Source: Haliclystus octoradiatus (Eukaryota > Cnidaria > Staurozoa > Stauromedusae > Haliclystidae). Taken from it: 64,000 nucleotides of DNA. The notes beneath the pieces are model-generated. The model worked only from the letters and a program-made list of their open reading frames with translations. It had not been told where the DNA came from and did not search any database. The stretch is from assembly GCA_916610825.1 (NCBI GenBank), contig OU744447.1, forward strand, positions 11,143,751 to 11,207,750, given 5' to 3'. Shown here in pieces: positions 38,701-52,100 of the stretch (position 1 is its first letter; every line of letters starts with the position of its first letter). Both the position numbers and the translations under genes were made by a program.

Positions 38701-41700
38701 TAAAATAAAATTAGGATCAATTTTGCTGAACCAAACGATTCAATACTCTAAACATCCAGAAACCAATCATGCTGCTTATTTTGTTCCTATGGAGGTTTAA
38801 TAATATCATTCAATGTAATTGAAATACAAAAATAAATATAAACCGTTGATTTCAGGCTGTCAAATGACCAAAATCAATCTTCAATATTTTTCATCTATTG
38901 AGAGAAATACCATAGATTTGTAAACAGGAAAATAATAAAATATGCACAGTTATCTTCATTATGCTTTCTTTCAACTAAATTTTATTACATATTACATTGG
39001 AAAAAGGTCTTTGCAAATCACAAAACTCTTTTGTAAGCTATTGCCTTCAATACACTCCTTGTGATTATTTTCCAGCTTTAATCACTGTGAAAACTCTAAA
39101 CTGATTTGGTGATGTTATAACTGATGTTTCAAAATGAAAATTTTATTCAAAATAATTCCTTCCAGTCAATAATGGTCCTTTAAGTATCTAAAAGCAGGTT
39201 GAATCTGTGCTTACCAGATCAGCCAGTTCAACAAAGTCAAAACAACTTGAATTTAATAATAAAAAATGTTATACAGTCAAACCTGTTCTAACGGTCATCT
39301 ATATACAGCGACCACCTGTCTATATTGGCCACTTTAGATGCCTTAAGTAGTATTTTCTAAATTGAACCAACCCTGTATACAAAAGTCACCTGCATATAAT
39401 GGTCAATTTATCTACGTCTCAATAGCTGGCTGTTATATACAGGTTTCATTGTACAGTATATGACATATTTTCTATATATTCCATAGGAGAAGAAATTAAA
39501 TCCCCACTGACGTGGTTTACTGTGAAAAGTGGATCTTCATATCGCTACCGTGTCATTCACACAGGCTATGTTTACCCTTTACGTGTCTCAATTGATAATC
39601 ATACTCTTGAAGTAATTGCATCAGATGGCTATTTACTTAAACCGGTTGTGTGCGATGGCTTCATCCTAAATCCTGGTGAACGTTTTGATTTTGTCCTCCA
39701 AGCTTCTGCATCAAGTGGTAACTATTGGATAAGAACTGAAAGTATTGAGGTGAGCTATGACAGTCTCTGTAAGTGACTATTTAATGAATATAGCTGATCA
39801 TTATGCGACATTACTACGATTCAGCACAATTTTGATTGCATGCTTGCTGGGGCATTAAGTAAAGACAGATTACTGTATGTTACCTCAATAGAATGAAGCA
39901 TTTGAATCTATTGAATTGCAAACTGTCGTGGATGCGTTAGTAGATGGAATGTGCCCAATTTGAAGAACTTTAGTATGTCTGAGTGAATCAAGTCAAACGC
40001 TTACCACTCATGCTTTTGAAAAAAAAAATTATGAGCTGAGAGTTTCCACTCTTATGGCTTACTTTTTATTAATATTGACCATGTCAATATGTGACATGCA
40101 GCAGAGCTAAGTGCTGTGATAAATAGCACGTTTTTGTTCAACCTGTGCATGAAAGCCCCAGGTTGGACAAGGTGAGTTTGATAAAATGGGAAATCGTGTG
40201 TGCATATTGTGCAGTTCTCATTCCACAACACATAACCATACACCAACAAAATGTTTTCACCTCCTGCAAACTCAACTTTTGCAAAATTTCAATTGCATAA
40301 ACAAGTGAAAATTGAAAACTGTCATGTTTTCTCTAGCGAACAGTTCAGGAGTTATGAACAGTTCATGAACGTTAAATGGTCCCAGTTTCCATGAACTGTT
40401 TATGAACTTGTTTAATCATGGTAATTTAGGCCATTTAACATTCATGAACTGTTCATGAACTCCAGAACTGTTTTTCGCATGGGTTGTATAGTTTTTAATT
40501 AATCGTTAGCATTTTGCATTTTTTTTCTTGAGTTTCCTATTATCCCGAATCTACGTTTTAACATTTGGCCTTTCAATTTTAATCAGGGTCTGACAATATG
40601 TTCAGCCTTCTTGAATCCTAGAGGCATTAAATCAACACTTTCTTCTGAATTTTTTTGTTGATGTTTGACCAATAGATGATTCAAAATATCAATTTTCTTC
40701 TGAATTTTCTCCAACCTCCCACAATCTATGGTTCCAGGATACCTACTTTTGTCAGACCCTGATTCTAACTGATTAGAAATATGATGGTAATCATTTCTAT
40801 CATACTCTCAATGTCTTTATTTATTAATAGGATAATGTATACCATCATCATGCATTAGCTGTTTTACATTACGAAGATGCTCCATTATCAATGGAACCAA
40901 TAACTCAGAAAAAGAACTGTACAATCTCAAACCGATGCTTAATTGTCAATTGCCCATTTATTGGTTACCCAACAAGTTCAAATACGGATTGTCTTACATT
41001 TAATGATCTTGAAGGACACACTTCACTATCTGACGCGCCTGGCCACAACAGAGATGAGGATCCAGAACATTTTCTCAATTTTGCATATCCTGGTTATACC
41101 GTTTTCCCTGGTTCTATCAATGGTAGGGGATTCCTACAATCACACGCACCGCGTCTTACGCAGCCATTAGATTCAATTAATTTAAAGAATTGTTCAACAT
41201 CTGATTGTGGAATTGATAAAATATGTTGGTGTCATCATGAAACATCAATACCATCTGATAAAAATGTACAAATCATATTATCTAGTGTTGGTTCTGGCAA
41301 GAGTGCAACACATCCTATTCATCTCCATGGTTACGGATTTCATGTCATTAAAGTTGGTTACCCACAGTATAACTCAACATCTGGTGTAATGATTGGACAA
41401 AATCAAGATATACTTTGTGAAGGTCGTTTTTGCAATAATGCAAAATGGAAACCTGGTTTAGGAGAAGCTATATCTAGATCAACCAAAGCCCCTGTTAAAG
41501 ATACCCTCAATATTCCAGTTGGTGGTTATGCTGTGATTCGTTTTCATTCTGATAATAAAGGCAAATGGTTGATACATTGTCATACTGCTATACATGTAAT
41601 GGATGGGATGGCTATGGTGATTGATGTTGACGGGGATAGTGCTATCCCACCACCTCGTGGCTTTCCAATTTGTAATAATTTCAAAAATGATCCAAATCAA

Positions 41701-43045
41701 GATGTATCATATCTAAGAGGTAAGTTGAAATCTTCAAGTGAAAATCAAGTGATCATCATAAATTATATTTTGTCCTAATGCAGGGGTTATTACAAATTTA
41801 GTTTATTCATTAGCCTATAATATGTGCCGGATTGGTGCTAGTCCTACTAGACACACTACTTGATGGAAGTTGGGTATCCTGCTCGTCTCACACATGATTT
41901 GGTCTTAAGACCTCTTGAGAGATTTTTGACCCCACCTCATGACGACAGAGGACAAGTCAAATCCTTAGCGAGAGAGAGTTAGTATTATGAACAAGATACA
42001 GACAACAATAGAACAACATAACAATGCACTAAGAATAGGAATTGTCCAATGTCCAGACATTGCTTAGCTAAAGGTTTCGTCGAACCCGATGTTAGACACT
42101 GCTTTGTAGTAATTGGTATTAAAGTAATCAGGCCCTTCGGAAGTAAATTTCGAATGGGGGGAATTGATGGGACGAACGGTAGGACCCGTATGGCTTCTAT
42201 CTAGGGGATGTTCAGGAGAAACTTACAACCTTGAAATTCGTATAAGCTTGCTATCCTGCATTATGGAGTCCAAAGGAAATATATTTTTTGAAGTAAAAAC
42301 AATCAAAACGTTCTGTTGGAAAATATTTTACAAACAACCCTATAACATTTGCAACTGCTGTACCTAGATTTTGTGAACGCGCAAACCTGCAGGAATGCAT
42401 ATAAAGGGAACTGAAACTGGAGAGAAATAGCAATGTAATAGTTTTTCAACTTATTGTAATATTATATTCAAATTTACAATTTTAGGGCTGAGTGGTGAGT
42501 TTTTCTTGTATTGACTTGCACATGTTACATGAATATTATTTGCTGCGCATACAACATTTTCTATTACTATAACATCCAGATATTTACAGATAATTCCAAA
42601 TCCACGGTTATAATCAACAAATTATCGTCGAATTATTAGATTGACTGAAGCCCCCTTCCCATCAGCTTCAACGGGTCTGAAGTATTGAAGCACCTAAATG
42701 CCCATAATATAATATGCCCATTGTGTCGGGAAAGACTACAAACCAACATTGTGTGGCTACGTAACAGCTGCATATAGTTACATATATTTACAATGCAGAC
42801 ATAGTTTTCTTTTTTTCTTTAATCTTTCGCTATAATTTGCAACAATTTTTATTTTAGATGGTGTTCATTCTCAACATAGTCAAAACAATACAATTTTCAT
42901 TGTTGTAGCTGTTATTTTATTATTTGTTGTGGTTATACTTTCTGTTGTCGTCATCTATCTTCTGAAAGATCATCGCAAAAGTGATGGAAAGCATAGTGAA
43001 GCAGTAATGGAATTGATGAGAAAGGATGAAAACGTCATGACCTAA
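35740..43045 (+). CDS. Laccase-type multicopper oxidase, membrane anchored
   Basis: Copper enzyme that couples one-electron oxidation of phenols, ascorbate or metal ions to reduction of O2 to water; the substrate is not predictable. Exons: 35740-36222, 36561-36725, 37325-37469, 39487-39749, 40831-41719, 42858-43045; 710 aa. A signal peptide (about residues 11-27) is followed by three cupredoxin domains with all four copper signatures: HWHG (127-130), WYHSH (169-173), HPIHLHG (513-519) and HCHTAIHVMDGM (601-612). Ten residues after the type 1 Cys602 is Met612, a Met axial ligand as in ascorbate oxidase, which predicts a modest redox potential. The last exon encodes a transmembrane helix (about 661-684) and a charged cytoplasmic tail of about 26 residues, so the catalytic part should be extracellular. 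The joins preserve frame at phases 0, 0, 1, 0, 1. Introns hold a SINE, foldback elements and a pogo-like MITE. A hephaestin-type ferroxidase is less likely, because these have six domains. Confidence 0.93.
37811..37985. mobile_element. Foldback element of the GTTCATGAAC family
   Basis: Repeated AACAGTTCATGAAC words lie in both orientations around GTTAAATGG and CATTTAAC, making a self-complementary unit of about 175 bp in oxidase intron 3. A second copy is at 40335-40479 and looser relatives are at about 60690-63340. Confidence 0.7.
38023..38310 (+). mobile_element. tRNA-derived SINE, copy 1
   Basis: It starts with GGATTAGCTCAGATGACAGAG, which resembles a tRNA D-arm/A-box region (TAGCTCAG-TGG-AGAGC). 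It shares the body words GAACTTCAGATC, GATCATATC, AGCTGCGGCGCAT, CAATCAAGACCTA, TAGAAATAGAGGA and GGTGCCTT-GGTAGG with copies at 48811-48989 and 52743-53001. It is in oxidase intron 3. Confidence 0.65.
39274..39451. mobile_element. Pogo/Tigger-like MITE
   Basis: TA-flanked termini CAGTCAAACCTGT and its near complement ACAGGTTTCATTG, with internal subrepeats (ACGGTCA, CAGCGACCACCTGTCTATA, AATGGTCAATTTATCTAC). It is non-coding. A related copy is at 62518-62683 and a half copy at 59504-59572. Confidence 0.65.
40335..40479. mobile_element. Foldback element of the GTTCATGAAC family, second copy
   Basis: It begins GCGAACAGTTCAGGAG and ends AACTGTTTTTCGC, with internal ATGAACAGTTCATGAACG and CATTTAACATTCATGAAC. 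It is in oxidase intron 4 and is a close relative of 37811-37985. Confidence 0.7.
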
Positions 43046-43184
43046 GTTCTGTTGTTGCTGATCGAGCCAAGGCAAAACAATTGAACCATTTACGAACAAA
43101 ATTGGAATTTATATTTATTGATACATTTCTTGTTATATAGATAGTGCAATATATATATGTGTCTTTATTGGAACAGTAAAAAAA

Positions 43185-43190
43185 AATAAA
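43185..43190 (+). terminator. Likely polyadenylation signal of the oxidase gene
   Basis: AATAAA about 140 bp after the stop codon. It lies just inside the region displaced by the LINE insertion if the flanking 38-bp repeats are a true target duplication, so it may belong to the inserted DNA instead. A weaker ATTTATATTTATTG stretch precedes it. Confidence 0.4.
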
Positions 43191-43405
43191 AAGCTTAAAC
43201 TAATTTCCAAAACACCACAGTACTTCGATAATTTCAGTTTGGATTTCGAAAACACCACAGTACTGTCGATTGCATTTTACATTTTTTAAGTAACAAATTT
43301 TCAAACTCTGACAAAAAGTATCATGTTGGTTTATTCCTTGATTTACGCAAAGCGTTTGATACAGTTTCACACACCATACTGTTATCAAAATTAGCTCACT
43401 ATGGA

Positions 43406-44455
43406 TTGTCAAATATCGAACTGAACTGGTTCCGTCAATATTTAACTGATAGAACTCAAATTTTATCTTTTGATGGTCATTTATCTTCACCTAGTTCAAT
43501 CAGCTGTGGAGTTCCTCAGGGGAGCATCCTAGGCCCACTATTGTTTCTTATATACGTGAATGATCTTCCAAATTGCACCAATTCAAATGTCAACCTTTTT
43601 GCTGATGATACAACATTACAAATTTGCTCCAATGATTTATCTTCTCTTGCAGCGAATTGTAATAAAGAATTAAACAACGTTTCTGATTGGTTTGATGCAA
43701 ACCATCTAACAGTTAGCCCTAATAAATCAAAATTTATTCTTTTTGGCAATCATAAGCCAAATAACTTTGAAATAAATATAAAAGGTCATCCTTTACAGCG
43801 TTGTGGCTCTGATTGCTCTACAAAATCTATCAAATTTTTAGGAATAATGATTGACAATAAACTTAATTGGACATCACACACTCGTCACATTAGAACAAAA
43901 ATCCTTAGAAATATTTATTCCTTGATTCGCGTTAGAAAATTCCTTTCGATTAAACATAAATTACAGATTTACAACACAATGGTGAAACCGCATTTCGAAT
44001 ATGGAATTTCAATTTGGGGCCATAGTACTTCCACAGGATGTCTCAATAAGCTCCACAAAAAATGTATCAGGATAATTATGAATGTCAAGCCACGTTCACA
44101 TGCTGAACCTCTTTGTAAGCAACTAGGTATTTTACAATTTCATGATCTGCATTCTTTCAAAGTGTTTACCTTTCTCCACAATGTGATAATGCAAAAAGCA
44201 CCAACCTGCATTGAAGATATTTTTGTTTTCCAGCGTAATCACCGTAGAAAGAAAAATACATTTGCTGTACCTTTCGCAAAAACTTTTGCTTTGCAGCATT
44301 ATCCAAATTACAAATTTCCTAGTCTTTGGAATTATTTTAAGTTCAATTTTGACATCAATATTCCTTCCAAACGTTTCTGCAAATCTTTAAAAATGAAATT
44401 CATTGATAATTACTATGACGTATGCACTGTCACAGACTGTTACATCTGCACCTAA
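43406..44455 (+). CDS. LINE reverse transcriptase fragment (349 codons)
   Basis: Partial reverse transcriptase of a non-LTR retrotransposon. [13 protein letters not shown] (RT block 4) and NLFADDTTL (block 5, catalytic Asp pair) are intact, followed by [15 protein letters not shown] and the RNA-binding-like tail ending [10 protein letters not shown]. The frame continues upstream without a stop to about 43210. Without the N-terminal endonuclease it cannot be autonomous. No frameshift is seen in this part, which suggests moderate age. Confidence 0.85.
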   Translation: MSNIELNWFRQYLTDRTQILSFDGHLSSPSSISCGVPQGSILGPLLFLIYVNDLPNCTNSNVNLFADDTTLQICSNDLSSLAANCNKELNNVSDWFDANHLTVSPNKSKFILFGNHKPNNFEINIKGHPLQRCGSDCSTKSIKFLGIMIDNKLNWTSHTRHIRTKILRNIYSLIRVRKFLSIKHKLQIYNTMVKPHFEYGISIWGHSTSTGCLNKLHKKCIRIIMNVKPRSHAEPLCKQLGILQFHDLHSFKVFTFLHNVIMQKAPTCIEDIFVFQRNHRRKKNTFAVPFAKTFALQHYPNYKFPSLWNYFKFNFDINIPSKRFCKSLKMKFIDNYYDVCTVTDCYICT

Positions 44456-45034
44456 CAAACTGATTAAACTTTCCAACTTCTTTTTTTTCTTTCTTTTCTC
44501 TTTCTCCTTTTCATTCAACCCAAACCTTCATCCATTGCAATTGCAATTGTTATTGGTTATTTTTTATTTTTATTTCATCTATGATTTATCCATTGTTATT
44601 GTTATTGACTTGATTTTATTATTATTTCATTTTATTTTATCTTTTTACTTAATATTTTGCCTGCTGTATGACATTAAATTCAATATTTCTATTTATAATT
44701 TTAACATAATTACAAACTCGAATCAATTGTTATTTGATTTCTAAAATCCTCAATTTTTTATTTTATATCCTTTTCAAACTACTATAAATATAAGGTCTCC
44801 CAAATAAACAAGCATTCTATGCTTACGGGATGACCTGATCATGTAACAATTTCTAATAAAAACACACTGTATTTAACTCAAAAAGTTATTATGATCAAAT
44901 AAATATCTAAAAGAATACACACATTGAAGGCATTTATTCAACGCTCTTATACAATGTGGTTAAGTTATAAATACATTTCTTGTTATATAGATAGTGCAAT
45001 ATATATATAGATAGTGCAATATATATTATTAGAT

Positions 45035-45560
<526 letters not shown>

Positions 45561-46165
45561 ATATTATTATTATTATATTATATAATAAGTGATATATATA
45601 TATATATATATTTCCAAACATATTTTTTACATTGTTTTTTTATTCTATATTTTATCATAGTCATAGTCAATGATTTTATTTTGCTAGTTGCCACATTAGC
45701 CTATGAAAAGTGAAAACATAAATTAGTTGTTACTGGCCGTCGATCCATATATAATGCCAGTAAACCAACAATTTAGCTACACACTATGGTCTTCTGCAGT
45801 AGTCCATTTCAAGTTTTTACGACCAAACATTCCTTCTTTTCCCCGATGCATGCTCACCCCTATGACAACACATGCTATGAGGCTATCTCTTCCTATCCCC
45901 ATAGAAAGGGTCATGAAACTTGATGAAAACTCGATTGCCTTTGTCTTTGTAACGATGTGTTAGGATGTAGGTGTCAATTTTGCCATGTAAACAAAGAGAA
46001 AGTGTCAGATTTTAAGAGGATATTGGTTCGTCACTTCGTAACGAACCAGTACGGCGGCAAGGTCAAGTGTCAATTCGAGTAATTCATATTCGACTAACAT
46101 GCTTACATTTTTGTTATAATATGTCCCTAGAAAATCAATCGGGTGTTCAATATTTTAATGTACAC

Positions 46166-49100
46166 ATGATGTTACATATTCGTCGCATGTGTGCTCTTGT
46201 GGTTGCCATTCTAATTTCTGCTCACAATATTCAAGCCGGTAAGTTTTGTCAACAAAATAAACCGATGTTATATATTATCTTACATGCAGTCTAGCCGACT
46301 AAAAGCCGAGCGGTACAAATTCTACAAATATGCTAATTTTCTCTATGCGTCTACATTGTACCCTCCTCTCTTGTGTAGTTTGAATTCATTATAAATAGTT
46401 AAACCTCCAAGAATATCAAGGCTATCAATGTCGTTGTCGTCAATCTGCCTTCCATAGCTCTAGATCTATGCCCTATGTCAACGCGATCGTCGCTATGTAA
46501 TGAATACATACATCACGTCAGTTCCAAGTTCTTAATTTATATATTTTCATTTGGAATTCATCAAGGCTCACTATAATACTGTACTATAACTGCTTTCAAC
46601 TTCAAACGATCAAATTGTTATGCCCCCTGCAAAACAATGTATCTTGCTCAACAAAAAGGCCTGAACAAGTCTGCGTGCAGACCTAACCGGATCAAATACC
46701 TGCAGTTCTACCTTAGTTCCTCCACGTGGACGCTGCAGGAATGTTCTTTTAAAATATTAATAATGACCCTATAGCTAATCTTTTTTATCAAATATACTCA
46801 ATCAGAGAATAGGCACTTGGTTTTCTAATGTAACAGAGAAATTTTTGGGCCCTGAAGATAATGCGAAGGGCTGGGACAATGGGCACGTCTGATTTGGTAG
46901 AACTCAACAAAATCCGATGAATGTTGGCGAAATAAAAAGTCATTTGGCCACCCCCACCTTTTCGGATTTTGTTGGCTGATGTTGAATTTGGATTTTGAAT
47001 ACTTTCAAAAATTTCGCCAACATTTATCGGATTTTGTTGAGTTCTATTGTTCTCTACCGATGTTCGCGGAGTGGCCAAATGACTTTCTATGAAAATGAAA
47101 ATATCATTCAATATATCTGCCCTGGGGGTGTTCAATTGCAATCTTCTATGTCATCTGTCCTATTATTACAGTCAGTCATGCGAGAGAAAGTGTAGTGTAG
47201 TCACTACAATACTTTAATAGGCTACTGTTATCAGTTTAAGGCCTGGGTTATATGGACGCACCGAACTCAATTCGAATTAGGTGCGACACCGAATTGCATT
47301 AAATTCGCATTTGGGGTTATACAGACGAACCGAATGTCGACGATCTTTAAAAACTGGCCAAAATGTCACGTGATAGGAAGTAGTTTTCTTGGAATTATAC
47401 CGCATGGTTTGAAACCAGAGTGTTTTGTTTGCATTATTTTTCATTTTCAGCGATTTTTCCGCTCTATTTTGCCTATCTATAGTTTGAAACTTGTATGAAC
47501 TAGTAATCTCACAGGTTTTCAAGCATTTTTATAGGAGACAGTTTTTGTTCCATCAAGGCATAGTACTCAGAGCAAATTAAATGCAAATTTTCATTATAAT
47601 AACATATTATGATAAAAGCGACCCCAATTCTAGTGCTGATGCATTGTGATTGACTAAAATAAAACGTTTTTAAAATGTTTTAAATCATGATTTTGGAAAA
47701 CATCAGCTTCAATGTCAGCCATCTTTCAATCATATAAACAAGTCACCATAACAACATCCCAAAAGCGATGTTCTTTCTATCGTATTGCCATGGAAACATC
47801 CTTTAAAATAATTTATGATTTGCACATCCCCCGGTTTATTGCCATATAAGGTTGATATAGGAGCTCAGTCACGGCACCGTGAGTCGAATGTATTTAGTTC
47901 GGTGCGATGATAGCTCGCTCGTATAACGCGGCGATGAATTTAATTCATGGAGAAGAGCTCCGCACGTCAAGCCTTGACGTGCGGAGCTAGCTTGACGCAT
48001 TTAATGTTTTTTGAGGAATGTTGATGAACCGAATGATGTTATACGAAGCGCGCTATCATGAGATTTAATTCGAATGAATGAATCAATTGAGTTCGGTGCG
48101 TCCATATAACCCAGGCCTAAGCATACTTATCAGTAACTTATCAGGTATTTCGGATGTGATGTATCAAATTATTCAAGATTAAACAAAATAATTTTGTTTG
48201 GCTGTAGGGAGTTGCCACTGGTTGCTACTATCTAGAAAATTTTGTCGTTATGCTTCAAGAAGAATAATTTTATATGATTCGGTTCAAATTTTAGGTAGGG
48301 GGCAATCCATAAAGTACGTACTCAGTAAATGTTACAATATTAGACACCCCATTCTGCGTACATTCTACCAATTTTGCAGCCATCCCCGCATTTTTACGAA
48401 TTTTGTTTAAACTGTAGTTTACAGAAGTATACAATGCAGCCTTTTCAAGTTATTAGGATAAAGAGTTCTTTCTATTTTCAATTTCTAGAATCATCCGAAG
48501 ATATTTTGAAAAGACAATATGATAATCAATGGTTCAAAGATGGCACTGATTTTATATCAGATGCATTGAAAATGAAAGAAAATAATAACCGTGCAAAGGG
48601 TGTAATTCTATTTCTTGGTGATGGTATGGGCGTTAGTACAGTAACAGCAGCAAGAATATTTGGTGGACAAAAAAAAGGAATCATAGGTAGAACATAGATA
48701 TTTCAAGAGTCAACGGATTCCGTTGATCTGACCAGCATCATACCGTTAAATGGGTCGAAAATCTTCTACTACTTTGTTTCAAATGCCTGCTGCAAAAAGG
48801 TGTGCATTTGGGATCTGCTCAGGTGTCAGAGCAAACGAACTTCAGACTATATCTGATCGACTGTGCATGGCTCAAATCTCCCATTGTCAACTCAGCCTTT
48901 ACTTTCTCTAAAACGAAAAGAGCCACTCTTCTAGCAATGGAGGAATGGTGCTGGTGCCTTCGGTAGGGCGATACACGTCTCAATTACTTAACTACTGTAC
49001 TACTATTAGCAAATCATAAAAGTAATCAGAGTAAAACAAATATGAGTGATCGTTTCTGAAAAATCTAGGATAGCATTAGCGGATTGCCTTTGTTCTACTT

Positions 49101-52100
49101 CCCAATTTCACGATTTAATATGCCTTTATATCAATTATCGATGATACACAAAATTAAACATCATAAAGTAAAAAACTAATCTTCCCATTTATAGTATCCC
49201 ATTTTGTGTTGGATCGTGATACTAGATTAACAATACCCATATTAGATATTAACCAGGTTACACTGTCTCTGACATGAGAAATGAACTGATCTATTTTTTA
49301 CTCATGAAGATTGTAAACCTCCTTTTATATGATTCTACAGGTGAGAAAAATGTATTGAGCTGGGAGAAATTTCCATATATTGGTCTCTCAAAAACATACA
49401 ACACTGATAAACAAGTTGCAGATTCTGCCGGTACGGCCACTGCTTTTTTAAGCGGAGTCAAAGCTGCCAGTGGTAAGCAACGTTTCAAATACTCTGGTCA
49501 TAATAATTGTAGACAGAAGAGCTCACATAACATTTCTGCACCAATGCCTATACAATTCCTAAATCTATGTGTACGTTGCATTTATCTAGGTGTGTTATCG
49601 GTTGATGAAAATGTGATTGAGGATAACTGCCAATCATCTCACGGTCATTCTGTTCTTTCAATTCTCGCAATGGCAGAAAGAGCTGGTCTTTCAACTGGTA
49701 TTGTAACAACTGCTAGAGTTACTCATGCAACACCTGCTGCTGCATATGCCCATTCAGCTAATAGAGATTGGGAAGCAACCGCACCAGAAAACTGCACTGA
49801 TATTGGTATGTAAGACAACATTTTTATTGATTCTTATGAAATCTGGATGGATTTGAAATCCTTAATAATATCTTGAGTAATAATAAAATTTATGTTTATC
49901 TAATAGCAGATAATATAGGGCTCTATGTCTTCGTTTGACAGAGCGGTAAATTATAATAATATAAGCGTAACCAAACAAGAGCCCATAAGGAGAGTATTTT
50001 GTTACAACTTTCGAGTGTCTCACTACAGTTACGTTGAATGTATTATTTTCCATGGCCCTATTTTATATTTAATTTACAAAATAATAAATATATATAGTTT
50101 TCTTTTTTGTATCTTGGTTGAGAGCTCGAAACTCTTTTTTGATTATGATACTAATCGAACCTTCGATGGAATGATCTATATTTTTGAATGTAGGAATACT
50201 CATCTATATTGCCATTCTTTAAGAGAAATTAATACTCAAACTTCGTTCAATGGACAAAATTCAAGTCACCCATTGGCTAAAATCGCTTTCGACACGTGAT
50301 CCGATGAGGTTGTCTATTGCCGTTGAATAATACGATAGATAGCAATGTAACGTTGTCTAATAAAATTAGATAACGATTGGACGTGCATAGACAAAATTGA
50401 TCAAAGAAAATGACTAACTTGACTTAATAATTTATCAAACATGCAGAAGAAGCACATATTGACTCGAAATTGTTGGGATTACATTCATTTAAGGCAGGGC
50501 AGTCGAAAGAAATTTTTGTCCATGCGAAATTTTTCAAATACAGTATATGGGGCCAGAAAACTCTCTTCTCAGTCAGCGTGTAAAATTTTCTTAAAATTAA
50601 ATTTGCAATCAGCCTCAAATATACAGCCACAAGATACCAGTAATGGAATGGAGACTCGGAGAGCCCTATAAATTATTACTCAAGATATTAATAATAATAT
50701 ATGGCGAAAGAGTCAAAGAATACACATTCTTTACTGTTACTCAAGTTTCACGCTTTTCACAGCGATCTTCAGACAGATTTTTTACTCGATTTTTTTTTTA
50801 TGAGTAAAAAACCTGTCTGAAGATCGCTGTGAAAAGCGTGAAACTTGAGTAACAGTAAAGAATGTGTATTCTTTGACTCTTTCGCCATATATTATTATTA
50901 ATATCTTGAGTAATAATTTATAGGGCTCTCCGAGTCTCCATTCCATTACTGGTATCTTGTGGCTGTATATTTGAGGCTGATTGCAAATTTAATTTTAAGA
51001 AAATTTTACACGCTGACTGAGAAGAGAGTTTTCTGGCCCCATATACTGTATTTGAAAAATTTCGCATGGACAAAAATTTCTTTCGACTGCCCTGCCTTAA
51101 ATGAATGTAATCCCAACAATTTCGAGTCAATATGTGCTTCTTCTGCATGTTTGATAAATTATTAAGTCAAGTTAGTCATTTTCTTTGATCAATTTTGTCT
51201 ATGCACGTCCAATCGTTATCTAATTTTATTAGACAACGTTACATTGCTATCTATCGTATTATTCAACGGCAATAGACAACCTCATCGGATCACGTGTCGA
51301 AAGCGATTTTAGCCAATGGGTGACTTGAATTTTGTCCATTGAACGAAGTTTGAGTATTAATTTCTCTTAAAGAATGGCAATATAGATGAGTATTCCTACA
51401 TTCAAAAATATAGATCATTCCATCGAAGTTTCGATTAGTATCATAATCAAAAAAGAGTTTCGAGCTCTCAACCAAGATACAAAAAAGAAAACTATATATA
51501 TTTATTATTTTGTAAATTAAATATAAAATAGGGCCATGGAAAATAATACATTCAACGTAACTGTAATGAGACACTCGAAAGTTGTAACAAAATACTCTCC
51601 TTATGGGCTCTTGTTTGGTTACGCTTTTCTCTTGTCTCACTTAGAACGTTTCCTTAGCGTGTAATAGTTTTCCATGAAGATCTTGTTCCTGTTTTATATT
51701 TAATAAGTAATATCCATTGTTCTAATTGTTATGTGTATATAAATTACAGCATCACAACTGTTGGATTTCCCACATGGAAACGGTCCTGAAGTAGTGCTTG
51801 GTGGTGGTAGAAGAAACTTCTTAGATACGAAAATGAGTGATCCGGAATACCCAACAAAAGGGGGCAGAAGAACAGATGGTCGGGATTTAACTAAGGAATG
51901 GATGGCAAAATCAAAGGATGGCGACAAGCACGATTTTGTGTGGAATGAAAGCCAATTCAAGAAGCTTGACCCGACAAAAGTTGACCATGTACTGGGTAGG
52001 TATTCCTTGGCTTGGCAATCAAATGTCAAAGTCTGTGAAAAATAGAATATATAGCTCATTATATAGCAGTATAGCATGTCATAAGTCGTAAAATGTAAAA

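Larger units (their letters stand above)
43159..44970 (+). mobile_element. 5'-truncated LINE (jockey-like)
   Basis: Starting at about 43200, a frame reads [26 protein letters not shown], then the 349-codon open part (43406-44455) with [20 protein letters not shown], the catalytic FADD, the thumb region and an endonuclease-free C-terminal tail. The first RT blocks and the upstream endonuclease are missing. Identical 38-bp direct repeats at 43121-43158 and 44971-45008 bracket it, consistent with a long target-site duplication. It lies just 3' of the oxidase gene in the same orientation. Confidence 0.85.

Noticed and set aside
50424..51165. Pairs of identical predicted peptides on opposite strands
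   Set aside because: They are mirror images created by the palindrome arms and do not resemble any protein.
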